NCBI RefSeq assembly: GCF_949987515.2
Contig: NC_082688.1
Coordinates: forward strand, 108,107,893-108,171,892
Source: Delphinus delphis
Taxonomy: Eukaryota > Chordata > Mammalia > Artiodactyla > Delphinidae
Reading direction: 5' to 3'
Length of the DNA stretch: 64,000 nucleotides
The position numbers and the translations under genes are program-made. Each line of letters opens with the position of its first letter. Within the stretch, counting starts at the first letter, position 1. Positions 13,801 to 26,075 of this stretch are shown piece after piece. The notes beneath the pieces were generated by a model. It was not told where the DNA came from, made no database searches, and worked only from the letters and a program-made list of their open reading frames with translations.

Positions 13801-14259
13801 TCCTCCCAGGGGTTTATACAGGTTAAAATGTAAACATCTTTAAAAATATTTAAACAAGTCATTCAACTTTCAGAGTGACTGTTTCAACATGCTTGTTGCT
13901 CCTCTGCTTAAAAATCCTTCAATATCGCCCATTGCTCACAGGAAAAAGATAGATTATCTTCTAGAAGCCCCTATGACCAAGGTCTAGACACATATCTCCC
14001 TTCTTAGTCCCCATATCCAAACCATAATTTCTTATACATCTTTAAATGTTTAATCCTAACTCACACTCTAGTGCTTTTGTACTTCTTTTCTCTCTGAGCT
14101 CACTTGTTTACCTGATGTTCACATATTTACCATAAGAATCAGATGAAAGATTACCTTCTCTTCAAAAACTTCTCTGATACTGCAGGCAGAATTTAGGAGC
14201 CTCTCCTGTGTGGGCTCACAGTCCTATTATAATGATTGGTTTACGTGTTTGTGATCTGC
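10841..14259. other. Unassigned AT-rich intergenic DNA
   Basis: A worn L1-like tail may continue to about 11,240. Between 12,200 and 12,620 the GC content rises and a 137-codon reverse frame is open, but no domain is visible. Nothing else recognised. Confidence 0.4.
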
Positions 14260-15189
14260 ATGGAAAATAAAGAAGTTGAAGAAGTCCTAAATAAATGGAG
14301 AGACATATCTCATTCATGGGTTGGAGTCTCAATATTGTTAAGATGTCAGTTGTCCCCAAATTGCTATATAGATTTAAGGCAATCCCAATCAAAACCCTGA
14401 TAGAAAATTTTGTAGAAATTAGCAAGGTGTTTCTAAAATTCTTATGAAAATGCAAAAGACAGCATAGCCAAAGCAACTTTGAAAAAAGCAGAACAAAGTT
14501 GAGAGTAAACACTATTGGGTTTCGAGACATATTAACTTACTACAATTAAAAAATTATACTTATGGAAGTAAACAGAGATAAATAGATCAATAGTACATAA
14601 TAGAGAGTCCAGAAATAGACCCACACACGTATAGACAACTGAGCTTTGACAGAGGTACAAAGGCATTTCAGCAGACAAAGAACAGCTTTTTCAAAAATGG
14701 TGCTGGAATAATTAGATGTCCATATGCACAAACAAAAAACAAAAACAAAAGCTAACAAAAAAACCCTACTTTGCTCAATATCTTGTACCATATGCAAAGA
14801 ACTAACTCAAAGTGGATTTTAGGCCTAAATGTATAAGTTAAAACTATACTACTTCAAGAAGAACACATTGGAGAAAATCTTTGTGACTTTGAGTTAGTGA
14901 AATTGTTCTTAGATATGACACTAAAAGTACAATCCATAAAAAGAACAAATCGATTTTTTAAAAGTCATCAAAATGATACATTTTTGCTCTTCAAAAGTAA
15001 CTGGTAAGAGGATAAAAAGATAAGCCACAGGCTAGAATAAAACTTTTGCCAAACATATATCTGAGAAAGGATTTATATCAAAATATACAAAGGACTCTCA
15101 AAACTCAATAATAAGAAAGCAAGGAACCAAATTAAAAGTAAAATTTGGACAAAAAATTTGAACAGACACTTCACCAAATATATGGATGG
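14260..15189 (+). mobile_element. Ancient L1, ORF2 3' part (segment 1 of 4)
   Basis: Recognisable L1 ORF2 text: 'CTCAATATTGTTAAGATGTC', 'CAATCCCAATCAAAACC', 'TCAAAAATGGTGCTGGAATA'. The frame is broken many times. It continues at 15732, 16455 and 17465 after three LTR insertions. Confidence 0.88.
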
Positions 15190-15731
15190 TGTAGGGGAGA
15201 AAAATCTTTTCCTTCATGCTCTTAGGCACTGCATCTACGGCATGAGTATCACACTGACAAAAGACAGATTAACAAGAGGAAAAGGCATATAAATTTTACT
15301 GATGGTTTTAATTTTATCTGCAGGGAGAATTCACAGGAAAGGAGTGAAAATCCAGAGGCAGTTAAACTCAGAGTTTATATATCATTTAACAAAGGGTGAT
15401 ACCTTGTAGAGAGGTGAATAGATAAAAGAAGGTTTGGGCTCCTGGGGTTGGAAAAGCTGGCTAGGAAACTCTGGTAGATAAGGATTGTTTAGTAAGGTGT
15501 GTTATGCAGATAAGAGTTGTTCTCCGTTTCCTGGTACAGGAGAGAGGAACGCCTTCACATATGGAAATTTATGTCACCTTTACAAAGGGAAATTTATGTC
15601 CTGCTTTTTAGGCAGAACAAGAGAGGGCAGAGAGTTCTTCCTGTGTCTGCTACTTCTCAATTACCTTCAGCTCAAAATAATCCTTATGCCAAAGTGGCAG
15701 AGTTTGGGGTGGCATATTCTAATGCACTTCA
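15190..15731 (-). mobile_element. ERV solo LTR, family A copy 1
   Basis: On the reverse strand it runs from TGAAGTGC to CTCCCCTACA (TG...CA ends). ATGG before and ACGG after fit a 4-bp target duplication with one change. It shares 'CAGCTCAAAATAATCCTTAT' and 'GGGGTGGCATATTC' with the other family A copies. No viral genes. The exact named family is unknown to me. Confidence 0.8.
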
Positions 15732-15963
15732 ACGGCAAGTAAGTATAGTATAACACGTTCAATATCATTATAATTAGGGAAATGCAAATTAAAACCACAA
15801 TGAGATGCCACCACAAACCTATTAGATTGGCTAAAATTAAGGAAAAAAACCAAACTAAACATACTATACTAAGTGCTGGAAAGGACGCCATACGTTGCTA
15901 ATGGGTATTTAAAGTAAAGCCACTCCAAAAAAAAGTTTAGCAGTTTATTAAAAAGTTAAGCTA
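15732..15963 (+). mobile_element. Ancient L1 (segment 2 of 4)
   Basis: 'GGGAAATGCAAATTAAAACC' and 'ATTGGCTAAAATTAAGG' are the next L1 segment after 15189, which shows the LTR split one element. Confidence 0.85.
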
Positions 15964-16454
15964 TGCCTACAATAGGAAAAGAGAAATAATTTTCCTCTAC
16001 CCTTCTGAGTTCTTAGCTGAGACTTCTGTATTAAAAGACAAATTAAGAGGAAAACAAATAGAAGTTTACTAACATGTACACCTCAGGAATACATGGGAGA
16101 TACTAAGGAAAAATGAGTAACTCCCCAAGGTGGCTTAGAACTCCAGCTTGAATATCATCTTTAGCTAAAAACAAAAGAAAAAGGGGTGTGTTGCGGGGCA
16201 GGGGCAGTTATGGGGAGGTACCTGGAGAAGCATGATAAACAAGAAAGTTTGTGATGTAGATTTGTCAGTGCCTTCTCCAGTGATAAAACTCTCTTGGAGA
16301 GTTCCTTTATAAATGTAAATTTCTCTCACGAAAAAGTAACTTCTACTCTGTTTTCAGAGCTTCTCTTCTGTCTGCTGTTTCTCAAAACAATCAGCTCAAA
16401 ATAATCCTAATCCTTTTAGGGCGGCATATTCATTCTGCTACTCTTCACCCTTCA
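15964..16454 (-). mobile_element. ERV solo LTR, family A copy 2
   Basis: Aligns with copy 1 from 'TTTTCCTCTACCC' through 'CAGCTCAAAATAATCCTAAT' and 'GGGCGGCATATTC' to TTCA. More diverged. No certain target duplication. Confidence 0.72.
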
Positions 16455-16914
16455 GTCACCATTCAGTCACTTTACTCCTAGGTATTTACCCAGGAGAAGA
16501 GATCATCTATGTCTATCCAAAACTGGTCACATACTGTTCATTGCAGCTTTATCTGTAATAGCCCCAAACTGGAAACAAGTCAAATGTCCATTAATAGGTG
16601 AGTGCATTCGCACACTGTAGTATATACTAAAAAGAATGCTACTCGGCAATGAAAGGGGAGACCTACTGTAACCTGTGACAACATGCGTGAGTCTCGAGAC
16701 AACTACCCTGAGTGAAAAGCCAGACCTAAAAACGTACCTACTGAATAATTCCATTTATACAGCACTCTAGAAAATGAAACTAATTTATAGGGACGGAAAG
16801 TAGAACAGTGTGTGCCTGCAGAGGGGGGAGCAGGAGTGGTGGAGAGAAGGAATTACAAAGCAGGGGGAGAACACATTCGTGGATGATGAATAGGTTCACT
16901 GTCTGGATTGTGGT
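16455..16914 (+). mobile_element. Ancient L1 (segment 3 of 4)
   Basis: 'TTTACCCAGGAGAAGAGATC', 'GCAGCTTTATCTGTAATAGC' and 'CATTTATACAGCACTCTAGA' continue the L1 3' region, ending at 'GGATTGTGGT' where copy 3 of the LTR entered. Confidence 0.86.
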
Positions 16915-17460
16915 TGAAGGGGATCAGAAGGAACCTCTCCAAAATGTGTCACTTTGGCACGTGGATTATCTTGAGCTGAAGACAATCAAGGCTTAAAGAC
17001 TCACGAGAAGCTTTTAACCTCCTCCTTAACTACCTAAAAGAATTTGGATAGAGGGTCTAGTCTAGGAAGAGGGTGATCACCAGGGATAACTACAAAGAAT
17101 GTGAGCAGGTGTGGTGGCCTGGGGGGAGCTCAGGACAGCCTGTTTGTTCAGATTCCTCTCTGTTCCCCTTGTCTCCAGATGGCATGACCAACATTTGTTT
17201 ACCAAACATTTGCTCCTCCCATCTTCCAGTAAATTGTCTTCTTCCCTCTTTGAAGTCCCAGACCCTTACCCCTTCTGCTTAATTCAGGATGGTGTACAAG
17301 CCTCAATTGCCTGACTACCTGTGGGTCTCCTATCCTCATGGGGCTCCCGTACATATATAATTAAATTTGTTTTTCTCCTGTTAATCTGTCTTATGCCAAT
17401 TTAATTATTCGAACAACCAAAAGAACCCAGAAGGGTGGAGGAAAACTTTTTCCTCCCCTT
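16915..17460 (+). mobile_element. ERV solo LTR, family A copy 3
   Basis: Opposite orientation to copies 1 and 2. Starts TGAAGGGG and ends near 'GGAGGAAAACTTTTTCCTCC'. TTGTGGT occurs at both edges (16908-16914 and 17460-17466), containing the target duplication. Confidence 0.82.
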
Positions 17461-17464
17461 TGTG

Positions 17465-17622
17465 GTCACGGTTTCACAGGTGTGTACCTATGTCAAAATA
17501 TCAAATTTTACATTTTAAATATTGCAGTGTATCTGCATATGTATCTGCAGTGTATGAAATCTGCAGTGTATCTGCAGTGTATGAAAATTATATCAATTAT
17601 ATCTCAATAAAGCTGTTTAAAA
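17465..17622 (+). mobile_element. Ancient L1 3' terminus (segment 4 of 4)
   Basis: 'GTTTCACAGGTGTGTACCTA', 'CTCAATAAAGCTGTTTAAAA' is the final part of the same L1. An internal CTGCAGTGTAT motif is repeated in tandem at about 17524-17582. Confidence 0.85.
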
Positions 17623-19909
17623 AAATAATTAGCACCTAAGGAAAGCTCTCCAGATGATGGAAAAAGGGGGAAGGGAATTATAATGGAATAATACTATTTC
17701 TCTATTTCTGTGGGTGGTATCAAGGCAAATATGAATTAAAAATAAGAAGATTAATTCTCCCTCCCTCGCCCTTTGGCTCCAGAATTTTTTTCCTCTGTCC
17801 TTTTCAAATGTTCGTAAATCTTTATAATGACTAAATAAGTCTCTGCCAGCCTCACAACTAGGGAATGTTCCCTCAACGTTCTGTGAGCCATCTTTTTGAA
17901 ATGCAAACGTTTAGGGAGATAGCAGCCCTATCTGCTCAGTCCTGTGGGCAAGAGTCTAATTTCCCTGCAGCCTCCTGGACTTAGTAGAAGTTTGTTTCTC
18001 CTCTGGGTAAGGTCAACACAGGGGTTCTCCCCAATTATCATGATAAAGTTAGGGTGAATCAGGTGTGACAAAAGGTGCTATCAAGTCCTCTTCCTTGAGG
18101 ACTAGTGATGTTTATCGTGCGAACATACATATAATGGGTTATACATCTGCTTGGCGTTATAGAGAGGTGAGGTTTCTTGCCGCCTTGGCAATCTCCAAAG
18201 CCAATTGCCTGTGATGTGTATCACATTCTGGTTTAAGATTTATTCACTAATAGAACTGATTTATTTTCCACTACCTTTGTCAAGAGGTTTTCTGGGTTAA
18301 AGATTTTGTTTTTAATCATATTTCAACGTTGATACACTGACTCTTTTAAGTTTGAATTTTTAACTTTAATGTTTAATTAGAATTCAAGCAAACTTAGTCA
18401 TTTATCTGGGGCTTAGTGTTCCAGGGTTAAAATTATAAAGCAAAAATAGAATTGCATTCTTTTCTCATAGAACATAATTGCCAAAGAAGAATCAGGTCTG
18501 TTTTAAAAAGGGTGGTGATAGTCTTGAAGATGTGTAAACACATCCCCTTTATCAGTTAATTGCATCCCTTTAGAATCACGAACACTGTTATCTGATTTCA
18601 GCAGTTTTCTCTAGTGTTTATTCTTGATATATAAATATTTTATAAAAGAAAATACCATAGAGAAGTTGAGTTTATTTTAGCTCGTTTAATCTTTCTACTT
18701 CATCTTCTCTAAAATAAATCAAGTTCTGTATAGAATGACATCTTTTGAACAATTGTTATTAGAGTGATTACTGTTAAAAAGTTATACTTAATGGATTTGC
18801 TTGATCTCACACAATTGCTATATGTGTCTGACATATTTGACTTAAATTCCAATTGAATTTTGCTCTAAAGTGAAGACTGGGAGGTAACTAAACTCAGGTA
18901 GCTGAAGTTCAAAACTAATTTTTACAACAAACACGACCTCTAGTAAATACTTTTGAAATTATTATTTTTTTTTTTGAAATTATTTTTGAAGCAATTGTAA
19001 AAATAAAGTGGAAGGCTATTCTTTGTTTACATGTATTCAGAAATAATCTCTCACCATCGACAATAATCATGTACTCCATTTTCTAGTGGTGACTTGTACC
19101 AAGTTCCTAGCTGATTAAATCCCTCGATAAGATTGGAGCAAAGATGAAGAACAGTCCAACTGATTTAGATTGAACAGCAAGCAGCTCTTCATAGGTAAGT
19201 ATCAGAGCTGAAATCTGCATCAAAACAACCAGATGAGAAGAACATTCAGTCAAACAGTAGTTGATTATTTCCTCAAGTTTGATGGCATATTAAGTTGCTT
19301 TAAAATCTAAGAGTCTGAATATTACTATTAAAGAAACATGGGACATAAGAGTTAAAGCATAGAAAAACAGAAACATTATGTCCTATTGTGACTGATTTCA
19401 CCATAGTTTTATTTATTGAACCATGAGTTTCCGATGACTGTCCTAATTCTCTATGTTGCATTTTAATTAAATTAGAATAAAAGTATTTTTTAAATCCATG
19501 CAAGTATAATTGGATGAAATTTAGAAAAAATATCAGTTAAATCTTTCTCTTCTCTTTGGCAACATATGGTTAGAGTTCATTCAATCCAATTCCGTAAGCA
19601 TACAGTTAGTTCTTACCTGCGACAAACAAGAGTTGATTAATAGTAAAAACTAGCTACATACTTAATAGTTCATGTTCTCCAATGAACCTTGGTCAGAATT
19701 AATGATCTCGTTTTCATTACATTTTATATTATTTAACTTCCATAAAAACTGGCCTGTCATAGTTTGCATATCCTCCTGACCACACTCTACTGTTGAAGCA
19801 GGAGATATTCAAATAATGAATAAGATTTCTATTCAAAAAGTACATTTACATCTCTTCTCAGAGTGAAATAAAAATATTGCTATTAATGGCTCCTTTCAAA
19901 AGTGTGGTC
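17623..19909. other. Unassigned intergenic DNA
   Basis: 17,740-18,240 has the feel of an old LTR (pyrimidine-rich start, unique middle) but I cannot name it. The remainder is AT-rich with a T run at about 18,965. Confidence 0.35.
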
Positions 19910-20378
19910 ATTCAACATTCAATGAGACACGGAAGAAACTTAAATGCATAATACTAAGTGAAATTAGCCATTCAGGAAAGGCTATGTGCTGTATGATTCT
20001 AATTATATGACATTCGGGAAAATGCCAAACTATGGAGGCAGTAGAAAGATCACTGGTTGCCAGAGGTTTGTGGTTGAACGGGTGGAACACGGGATTTTTA
20101 GGGCAGGGAAAGTATTCTGTATGATACTATAATGGTGGATACATGTCATTAGACATTTGTCAAAATCCATAGCAAGTACAACAGGAAGAGTGAACCCTAA
20201 TGTAAACTATGGACTTTGGGTGATAATGTTGTGTCAATGTGGGTTCATGGATTATAACAAACGTACCATCTTGTGGGAGATGTTGATAATGGGGGAGACT
20301 GGGGGTGGGAAGGGCATACAGGAACTCTCCTCACTTTCTGCTCAACTTGACTGTAAAACTAAAACTGCTCTAAAATGA
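19910..20378 (+). mobile_element. Ancient L1 3' end
   Basis: 'CATAATACTAAGTGAAATTA', 'TGGTTGCCAGAGGTTTG', 'GGGGGAGACTGGGGGTG', ending 'AAAACTGCTCTAAAA', the typical order of an old L1 3' end. A local ORF over it is a chance frame. Confidence 0.82.
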
Positions 20379-20454
20379 TTGTCTATGAATTTATAAAAGA
20401 CCCAATAATGTCAATCAATTTTCCCTACCTTCCCTCACCACCATCAAGGACAAT

Positions 20455-20640
20455 TGTGTGTTCACTCAACTTGTACTGGTTATGTAATCTTGGGTAAGTT
20501 GTTTAGCTTCCAGGAGTCTTCATTTCCTCACCTATAAAATGGAGATAGGAATAATTATGACCTCAAGGGTAGAATCAAGTAAGCACAGACTGAAAGCATT
20601 TTTAACAGCACCAGCAAGTGTTGGCAGTGGCGGCTTTTGT
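20455..20640 (+). mobile_element. MIR SINE
   Basis: 'GTAATCTTGGGTAAGTTGTT', 'CATTTCCTCACCTATAAAAT', 'GGAGATAGGAATAATTATGA' match the MIR core. Confidence 0.78.
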
Positions 20641-21150
20641 TACCGTGTCCATTCAGCCATCCATCTACAGATAGGCTGTAAAGGTCTCTGGAATGATGTT
20701 CACAAATGGTAACAATGGGTGTTGAGTTTATTATTGTTTTCTTTTACTTGCTTTTCTGAATTGCTAAAACTTTTATGAGCAGTTCAATTTTTTATAAAAA
20801 CACCTTTTTATTTTAAAAGACATGAAACCTGTGAATTGGAGTGGAGTTGACTATAAGGATTTATAGTCAAGAGGAAGGAAACAAGAAAGGTGGTGAGAAA
20901 GAGAAGGACGAGTGGAGGAAGGAAAGTGGAGGCTGCATGATGGATAGGATAAAAAATAGAAGTGATGAAAGGAAGAAAAAGACCCATGGTCTACGTGAAT
21001 GGACCTGCACTGGAATACAGAAGAATAAATTAGAAAGTTGGAGGTGAGAATTTAATGTAGCTATTCAAGCACCTATTTTTTGTATTGAATCAAAAGTATA
21101 TATATAAGACCTGGACACTACAGGACAGCTAATACAAATACAAAAGTAAC

Positions 21151-21477
21151 TGGAGCTTCCCTGGTGGCGCAGTGGTTAAGAATCCACCTGCCAATGCAGG
21201 GGGCATTGGTTTCAGCCCCTCATGCGGGAAGATCCCACATGCCGCAGAGCAACTAAGCCCGTGCACAACTACCGAGCCTGCGCTCTAGAGCCCGTGAGCC
21301 ATAACTACTGAGCCCATGTGCCTAGAGCCCGTGCTCCACAACAAGAGAAGCCACCGCAATGAGAAGCCAGCACACCGCAACGAAGAGTAGCCCTGCTCGC
21401 CGCAACTAGAGAAAGCCCACGCGCAGTAACGAACACCCAATGCAGCCAAAAATAAAATTAATAAAAATTTAAAAAAA
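21151..21477 (+). mobile_element. CHR-type SINE, full length
   Basis: Same head, middle and 'CCAATGCAGCCAAAAATAAA' end as the 3-kb copy. No clear target duplication remains, and several mismatches indicate an older insertion. Confidence 0.93.
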
Positions 21478-22161
21478 ACCACTAATAACCGCAAGAGAGA
21501 ATATGGTAATCCATAGAGGAGTTAGAGGTTAAAAGATGTGACAGTTTAGAAGAAGGAGCATGACAGTGAAGTTGTAATGTTATCCCATTAACCTACTCCC
21601 TGACTTTAGAACCTGGTCATCATCTCATCCACATGCATAGATGTGAGTTCACTGTGTCTCTTGTCATCTTCATAACACTGTTGGCATGAATAAAGCTTAC
21701 TGTGGAAACAGAAATGTAGTAAAATGTACTAGGAAACAGGACACTTTTTAGTCTTCCGTTCATCTCCAATTCACTGCTAAGAATTTTGTGCCTGTCTTAA
21801 ACCAAGACTGGTTTGAATAGACAGACATATGCGTTGTAGATCTTGCTTTAGATTTCTTTTTTAGTCAAGCTTAGTATTATAGTTCCCATATTTTAGTATG
21901 TATGCAAATAGTAATGTACTTGTTATTTTTATGCACAAAACCATGTTCAGTGTGCTTCATGGGCTTTTTAAAAATATTCTCAGTAATTTTCTGTGTGTGT
22001 GACTTTTGCTCTGCAGGCTAATTGCAGAACATACCACTTCCTTAAGGTGTGAATCATTGAATTTACAGATGGAGGGGAACCAGTCAATGAGGAATTCCCA
22101 TGGTTACCTAAACCCACGGGTATAGGTTACAGCAGCAAGCATCACTCAAAGATCAACCAGG

Positions 22162-22351
22162 GGGCTTCCCTGGTGGCGCAGTGGTTGAGAGTCCGCCTGT
22201 TGATGCAGGGGACGCGGGTTCGTGCCCCGGTCCGGGAGGATCCCACATGCCGCGGAACTGCTAGGCCCGTGAGCCATGGCCGCTGAGCCTGCGCGTCCGG
22301 AGCCTGTGCTCCGCAACGGGAGAGGCCGCAGCAGTGAGAGGCCCGCGTACC

Positions 22352-22382
<31 letters not shown>
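22162..22382 (+). mobile_element. CHR-type SINE, short subtype, young
   Basis: Near-consensus element ending in GTACCGC and a pure A tail of about 29 bases. The 11-bp duplication AGATCAACCAG flanks it (22151-22161 and 22383-22393). The long unbroken A tail and the exact duplication suggest recent insertion. Confidence 0.97.
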
Positions 22383-22385
<3 letters not shown>

Positions 22386-22904
22386 TCAACCAGAAAATCT
22401 AAACAAAATTTCTAAATCTGCCTTGGAACAAAATAGGTTAGATCTGAGAGTAGACTTTTGTGTGAAGCAGGTTCTGAGCTGACCTATATAGCAATGATCA
22501 CATCACTCTGATATTACTGATACTCTAATCGTTAATAGCAGTCAGTTGGAAATATTTTGTTGAGTAGCTGTTTTCTGAGGTAATGAAAGTCCTGTGATTC
22601 AGGTCTCATATTTTGTAAATAAAGAATAGACTGTGTTTCCATTCCGACAGTAGAAAAGCTCAGTAGTGTGTGAACCTTCTCTTTAAAAGCACTCAGCTTT
22701 ATTCCACACTATTTCAATTCACCTACAGTTACTTTTTTGTCCTGATGTCTTAGAAAATGCAAAGGGAGACGTTATGAGGCCAGTAGGTGGAAAGAGCTCA
22801 AAGGTATCACAAGAAGAGAAATCTTGTCAAGAAAACCATAACTAGGAAGTCAAGGTGGTCATTCATGTCAGTGATAACTAGCCCTAGTTTCTGAAGCTGA
22901 GGAG

Positions 22905-23215
22905 AAGCAGAAACTAACACAACATTGTAAAGCAACTATACCCCGATAAAAAAAAATCTTCATGGTGATGAAAGGTTTGACTAAAAAATAATACAGTGAT
23001 GGGCTCCAGCAATTATAATTAACACTACTATATGTAAAATAGATAACTAATAAGGACAGGGAACTCTACTCAATACTTTGTAAAGACCTATATGAGAAAA
23101 GAATCTATTGATAAAAAAGAGTGGATATATGTATAACTGATTCCCTTTGCTGTACACCTGAAACAAACACAAGACTGTAAATCAACTATACTCCAATAAA
23201 AATTATTAAAAAAGA
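22905..23215 (+). mobile_element. Two L1 3' ends in tandem
   Basis: A tiny first piece (22908-22955) 'CAGAAACTAACACAACATTG' ends in GATAAAAAAAAA. A second (about 22990-23215) has 'GACAGGGAACTCTACTCAAT' and 'CAACTATACTCCAATAAAAA'. Each has its own A-rich end, so these are two insertions. Confidence 0.82.
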
Positions 23216-24760
23216 AGCACATTTGGAGGATAGAAAAAAAAATAATTCTTCACCCAGAGGAGAAAGAGAAGAACCAGCCATCTCGGTCAGACAAACATCT
23301 GGCACACATTAGGGGTGGACTAATGTAACCCAAACCTGGGGACAGAGCCGAAAGCAATAACTTATCATAACTTATAGTAAAAGGAAGACAACTGAAAAGG
23401 AAGGACGAATGATTGGGCAGTACAGTTGCACAGCTGAGCAAAATAGAAACGGTTGCTGAAGAGAGTGTAAAATCCCCTCCTCGTGTCTTTTGCACAATCA
23501 TACTTTCTCTCACTTCAGTTTGTTTCAGATGTGGTTCTCTCTAAAGGAACCAAGAGGAAGCTTCCAGAGCCACGATTCTTTTATGACATTTATTACACCA
23601 GCTAATACAGTTTAATGAGCGTTCGATGCATGCTTGAGATGAACACAAAGAAAACTACTTAAGTCTCTCCAATATTTATTCAGTGTCTGTTTGCTTTTTA
23701 CTTTGCTTTTATCATAATATTTGACATAAAACAACTTCCTTTACCTTTCTGAGTTCAAAGATTTTGAGGTACTTCAAACTATGACTCTTCTGGAAATAAT
23801 GTCCAAAATTCTAAATAAAAAGAATAACAGAGTAATTAATGTACTTCATCGCAGAACAAAACCAGTGCAACTCCAAACAAGAAAATCATGTACCGTGCAT
23901 GACAAATCTAAAGGTCATGTGTCAACTTCAAGAAGCTGTGATAACCTCTGATTATTATTTACAGAAAACATGGTGTGTCCTTCACATAACATTAAATCCA
24001 TGACATTTTTCTTTCTCTGCTGTTTCACGGTGATTTGAATATGTTTCTTTTCTCTTTAACAAGGCCATCTATATTTACAGGTATCATGATTTAGATAAAA
24101 ATTATTTACTACTTTTGCCTTCTTTTCTTTAAGTAATTATGCTGAGTTAGTAAGTCAGTTTGGTGATTTTTAGTTCACTCTTTTTATGCTAGAATGTTTA
24201 ATGTACTTTAAAAGTGTTCTGGGAAAAAAAACACACCAGTAGCTAGCTGATACTCACCTTTACAGTGTAATTCACCCTATAAAATGAAAAAACCATAAGG
24301 TAATTCAAACCTCAACAGGATAAAATCCCAACGCATCTAGGCTGCTCTCATAATGCGTTAGGCTCAAAAGACAAAACTGAGATAAAAGGATTCAGGTCTT
24401 TATTCTCTTAGTAATTCCAATGTTCTGTGTAATTGTTCAATCTGAATAGAAAATTACATTTATTTCCTCAGTAATAAAAAACTAGAAGTTAGAGTTCTAT
24501 CAGGTAACACAGATATTGTCTAAGTGGTATTTATAATCCAGATTAATAAGCATATTATTAACTGACTTAGAAACTAGATGTAATTTTGTAAGGACTGAAT
24601 TACAAGCATCTCACGATTCAGCCTCCATTTTTACTCTGCCTACACAATGGTGCCTCAAAGTTATTTGTATGCTAATCTCTCGAAAGTACATGTAGTCTGG
24701 TAATTAACTTTTGGGGATTTTGCATAGTGGTTTCACATCTATCCTTTAATACAAGTTTAT
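23216..24760. other. Unassigned AT-rich intergenic DNA
   Basis: No element or gene recognised. Short frames only. Confidence 0.4.
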
Positions 24761-24775
24761 TATCAAAGGATTTTT

Positions 24776-24895
24776 TTTTTTTTTTTGACCATGCTGCACA
24801 GCATGTGGGATCCTGGTTCCCAGACCAGGGATCTAACCTGTGCCCCCTGCAGTGGAAGCACGGAGTCCCAACCACTGGACCAACCACGAAGTACC
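24776..24895 (-). mobile_element. Short tRNA-derived SINE (CHRS/Bov-tA-like)
   Basis: T-rich start, then the complement of a 'GGTCCAGTGGTTAAGACTCC'-type head. The 15-bp duplication TATCAAAGGATTTTT is exact on both sides (24761-24775 and 24896-24910). Confidence 0.93.
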
Positions 24896-25209
24896 TATCA
24901 AAGGATTTTTGCCATCAGTGCCTGTACAGATTTTTCAATAAAGAAGAAAACATGCTATCTATGGATATCTATTGTACTAACATTGGTCATATTTTATAGC
25001 TTTTGCTTGATTATTATTTTTATTTTCTTCTGGATTTTTTTTCTTGTTGATAATAATAGTAATAGACATTACAGTAAATATGAGCTACTCAGAACAAGTT
25101 TTTTATTGTTATTAAGTCATTTCTTATAAAATCAAATATTCATTTTTTAAGAGGAATGGAGGTAGTCCTGTCTAAACAGTCTTTCAAAATATCCTCTCTC
25201 CCAGTTTTT

Positions 25210-25413
25210 TTTGTGTGTGTGTGTGGTACGCGGGCCTCTCACTGCTGTGGCCTCTCCCGTTGCGGAGCACAGGCTCCGGACGCGCAGGCTCAGTGGCCAT
25301 GGCTCATGGGCCCAGCCGCTCTGCGGCACGTGGGATCTTCCCGGACCGGGGCACGAACCCGTGTCCCCTGCATCGGCAGGCGGACTCTCAACCACTGCGC
25401 CACCAGGGAAGCC
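25210..25413 (-). mobile_element. CHR-type SINE, short subtype
   Basis: Reverse-strand copy, very close to the 22.2-kb element. The exact 14-bp duplication CTCTCCCAGTTTTT flanks it (25196-25209 and 25414-25427). Its tail has become a (GT)n tract at about 25211-25226. Confidence 0.96.
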
Positions 25414-25734
25414 CTCTCCCAGTTTTTAATGTGGGCCTTTGCCATTATCTACACAATCATTTACTTTGTAGGTTAGCCCCTGCAAGTTAAAAATCCCAGC
25501 CCTGGTAAGTGCTGATCACTCAGCAAATCCTCTGCTCTTGAATGACAAAATCAGTTTAATATTACTCTAAGCTAAATATAATTTTTAAGGTAAATCTAAT
25601 TCAAAAATCAAGGTCTTGTGACAAACTGCAAAGTCAGGATAACACTTCTCCGAACTGTCTGTTTTATATAATAAAATTAGGTACAAATGTGAGAGTCCAA
25701 TAGAAGTAAGACTCTGTCCCACCCAGGCCTCTTA

Positions 25735-25885
25735 TTATCTCTCTTGCTGTGAACATAATACTTAACCTCTTTCCTCCTGTTTCCTCATGTACAAAATGAA
25801 GATAAAGTAGGGCCTACCTCATAGAGAGGCATAAGCATTAAAGAGATAATATGTAAAGCCTATAACATGGGTCCTGAAACACATC
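25735..25885 (+). mobile_element. MIR SINE
   Basis: 'CTTAACCTCTTTCCTCCTGT', 'CAAAATGAAGATAAAGTAGG', 'GCCTACCTCATAGAGAGGC' match MIR. Confidence 0.72.
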
Positions 25886-25904
25886 AATCACAAAACACTG
25901 TCAT

Positions 25905-26075
25905 GTTATTTTATTATATTAAATATATATTTCTTGTAAATAGTATCTATTATACATTATAAAAAGATGTATTAATATATATGTATTATAAATATTAAAT
26001 GAAGTATATGTAATATATCTATAGGAATAGTATATATTAAATATTTATTACATTAAATATTAACATTTATTATAA
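25905..26075. repeat. AT-rich low-complexity tract
   Basis: About 170 bp of almost only A and T, with many TATATT and ATTAAATAT words. No recognised element. Confidence 0.85.

Noticed and set aside
15190..17460. Possible endogenous provirus with coding genes
   Set aside because: The sequence between the LTRs is L1, not gag, pol or env, so these are solo LTRs.
17524..17582. Tandem CTGCAGTGTAT units as a possible minisatellite or array
   Set aside because: Only a few imperfect copies within an L1 tail; local slippage is sufficient explanation.
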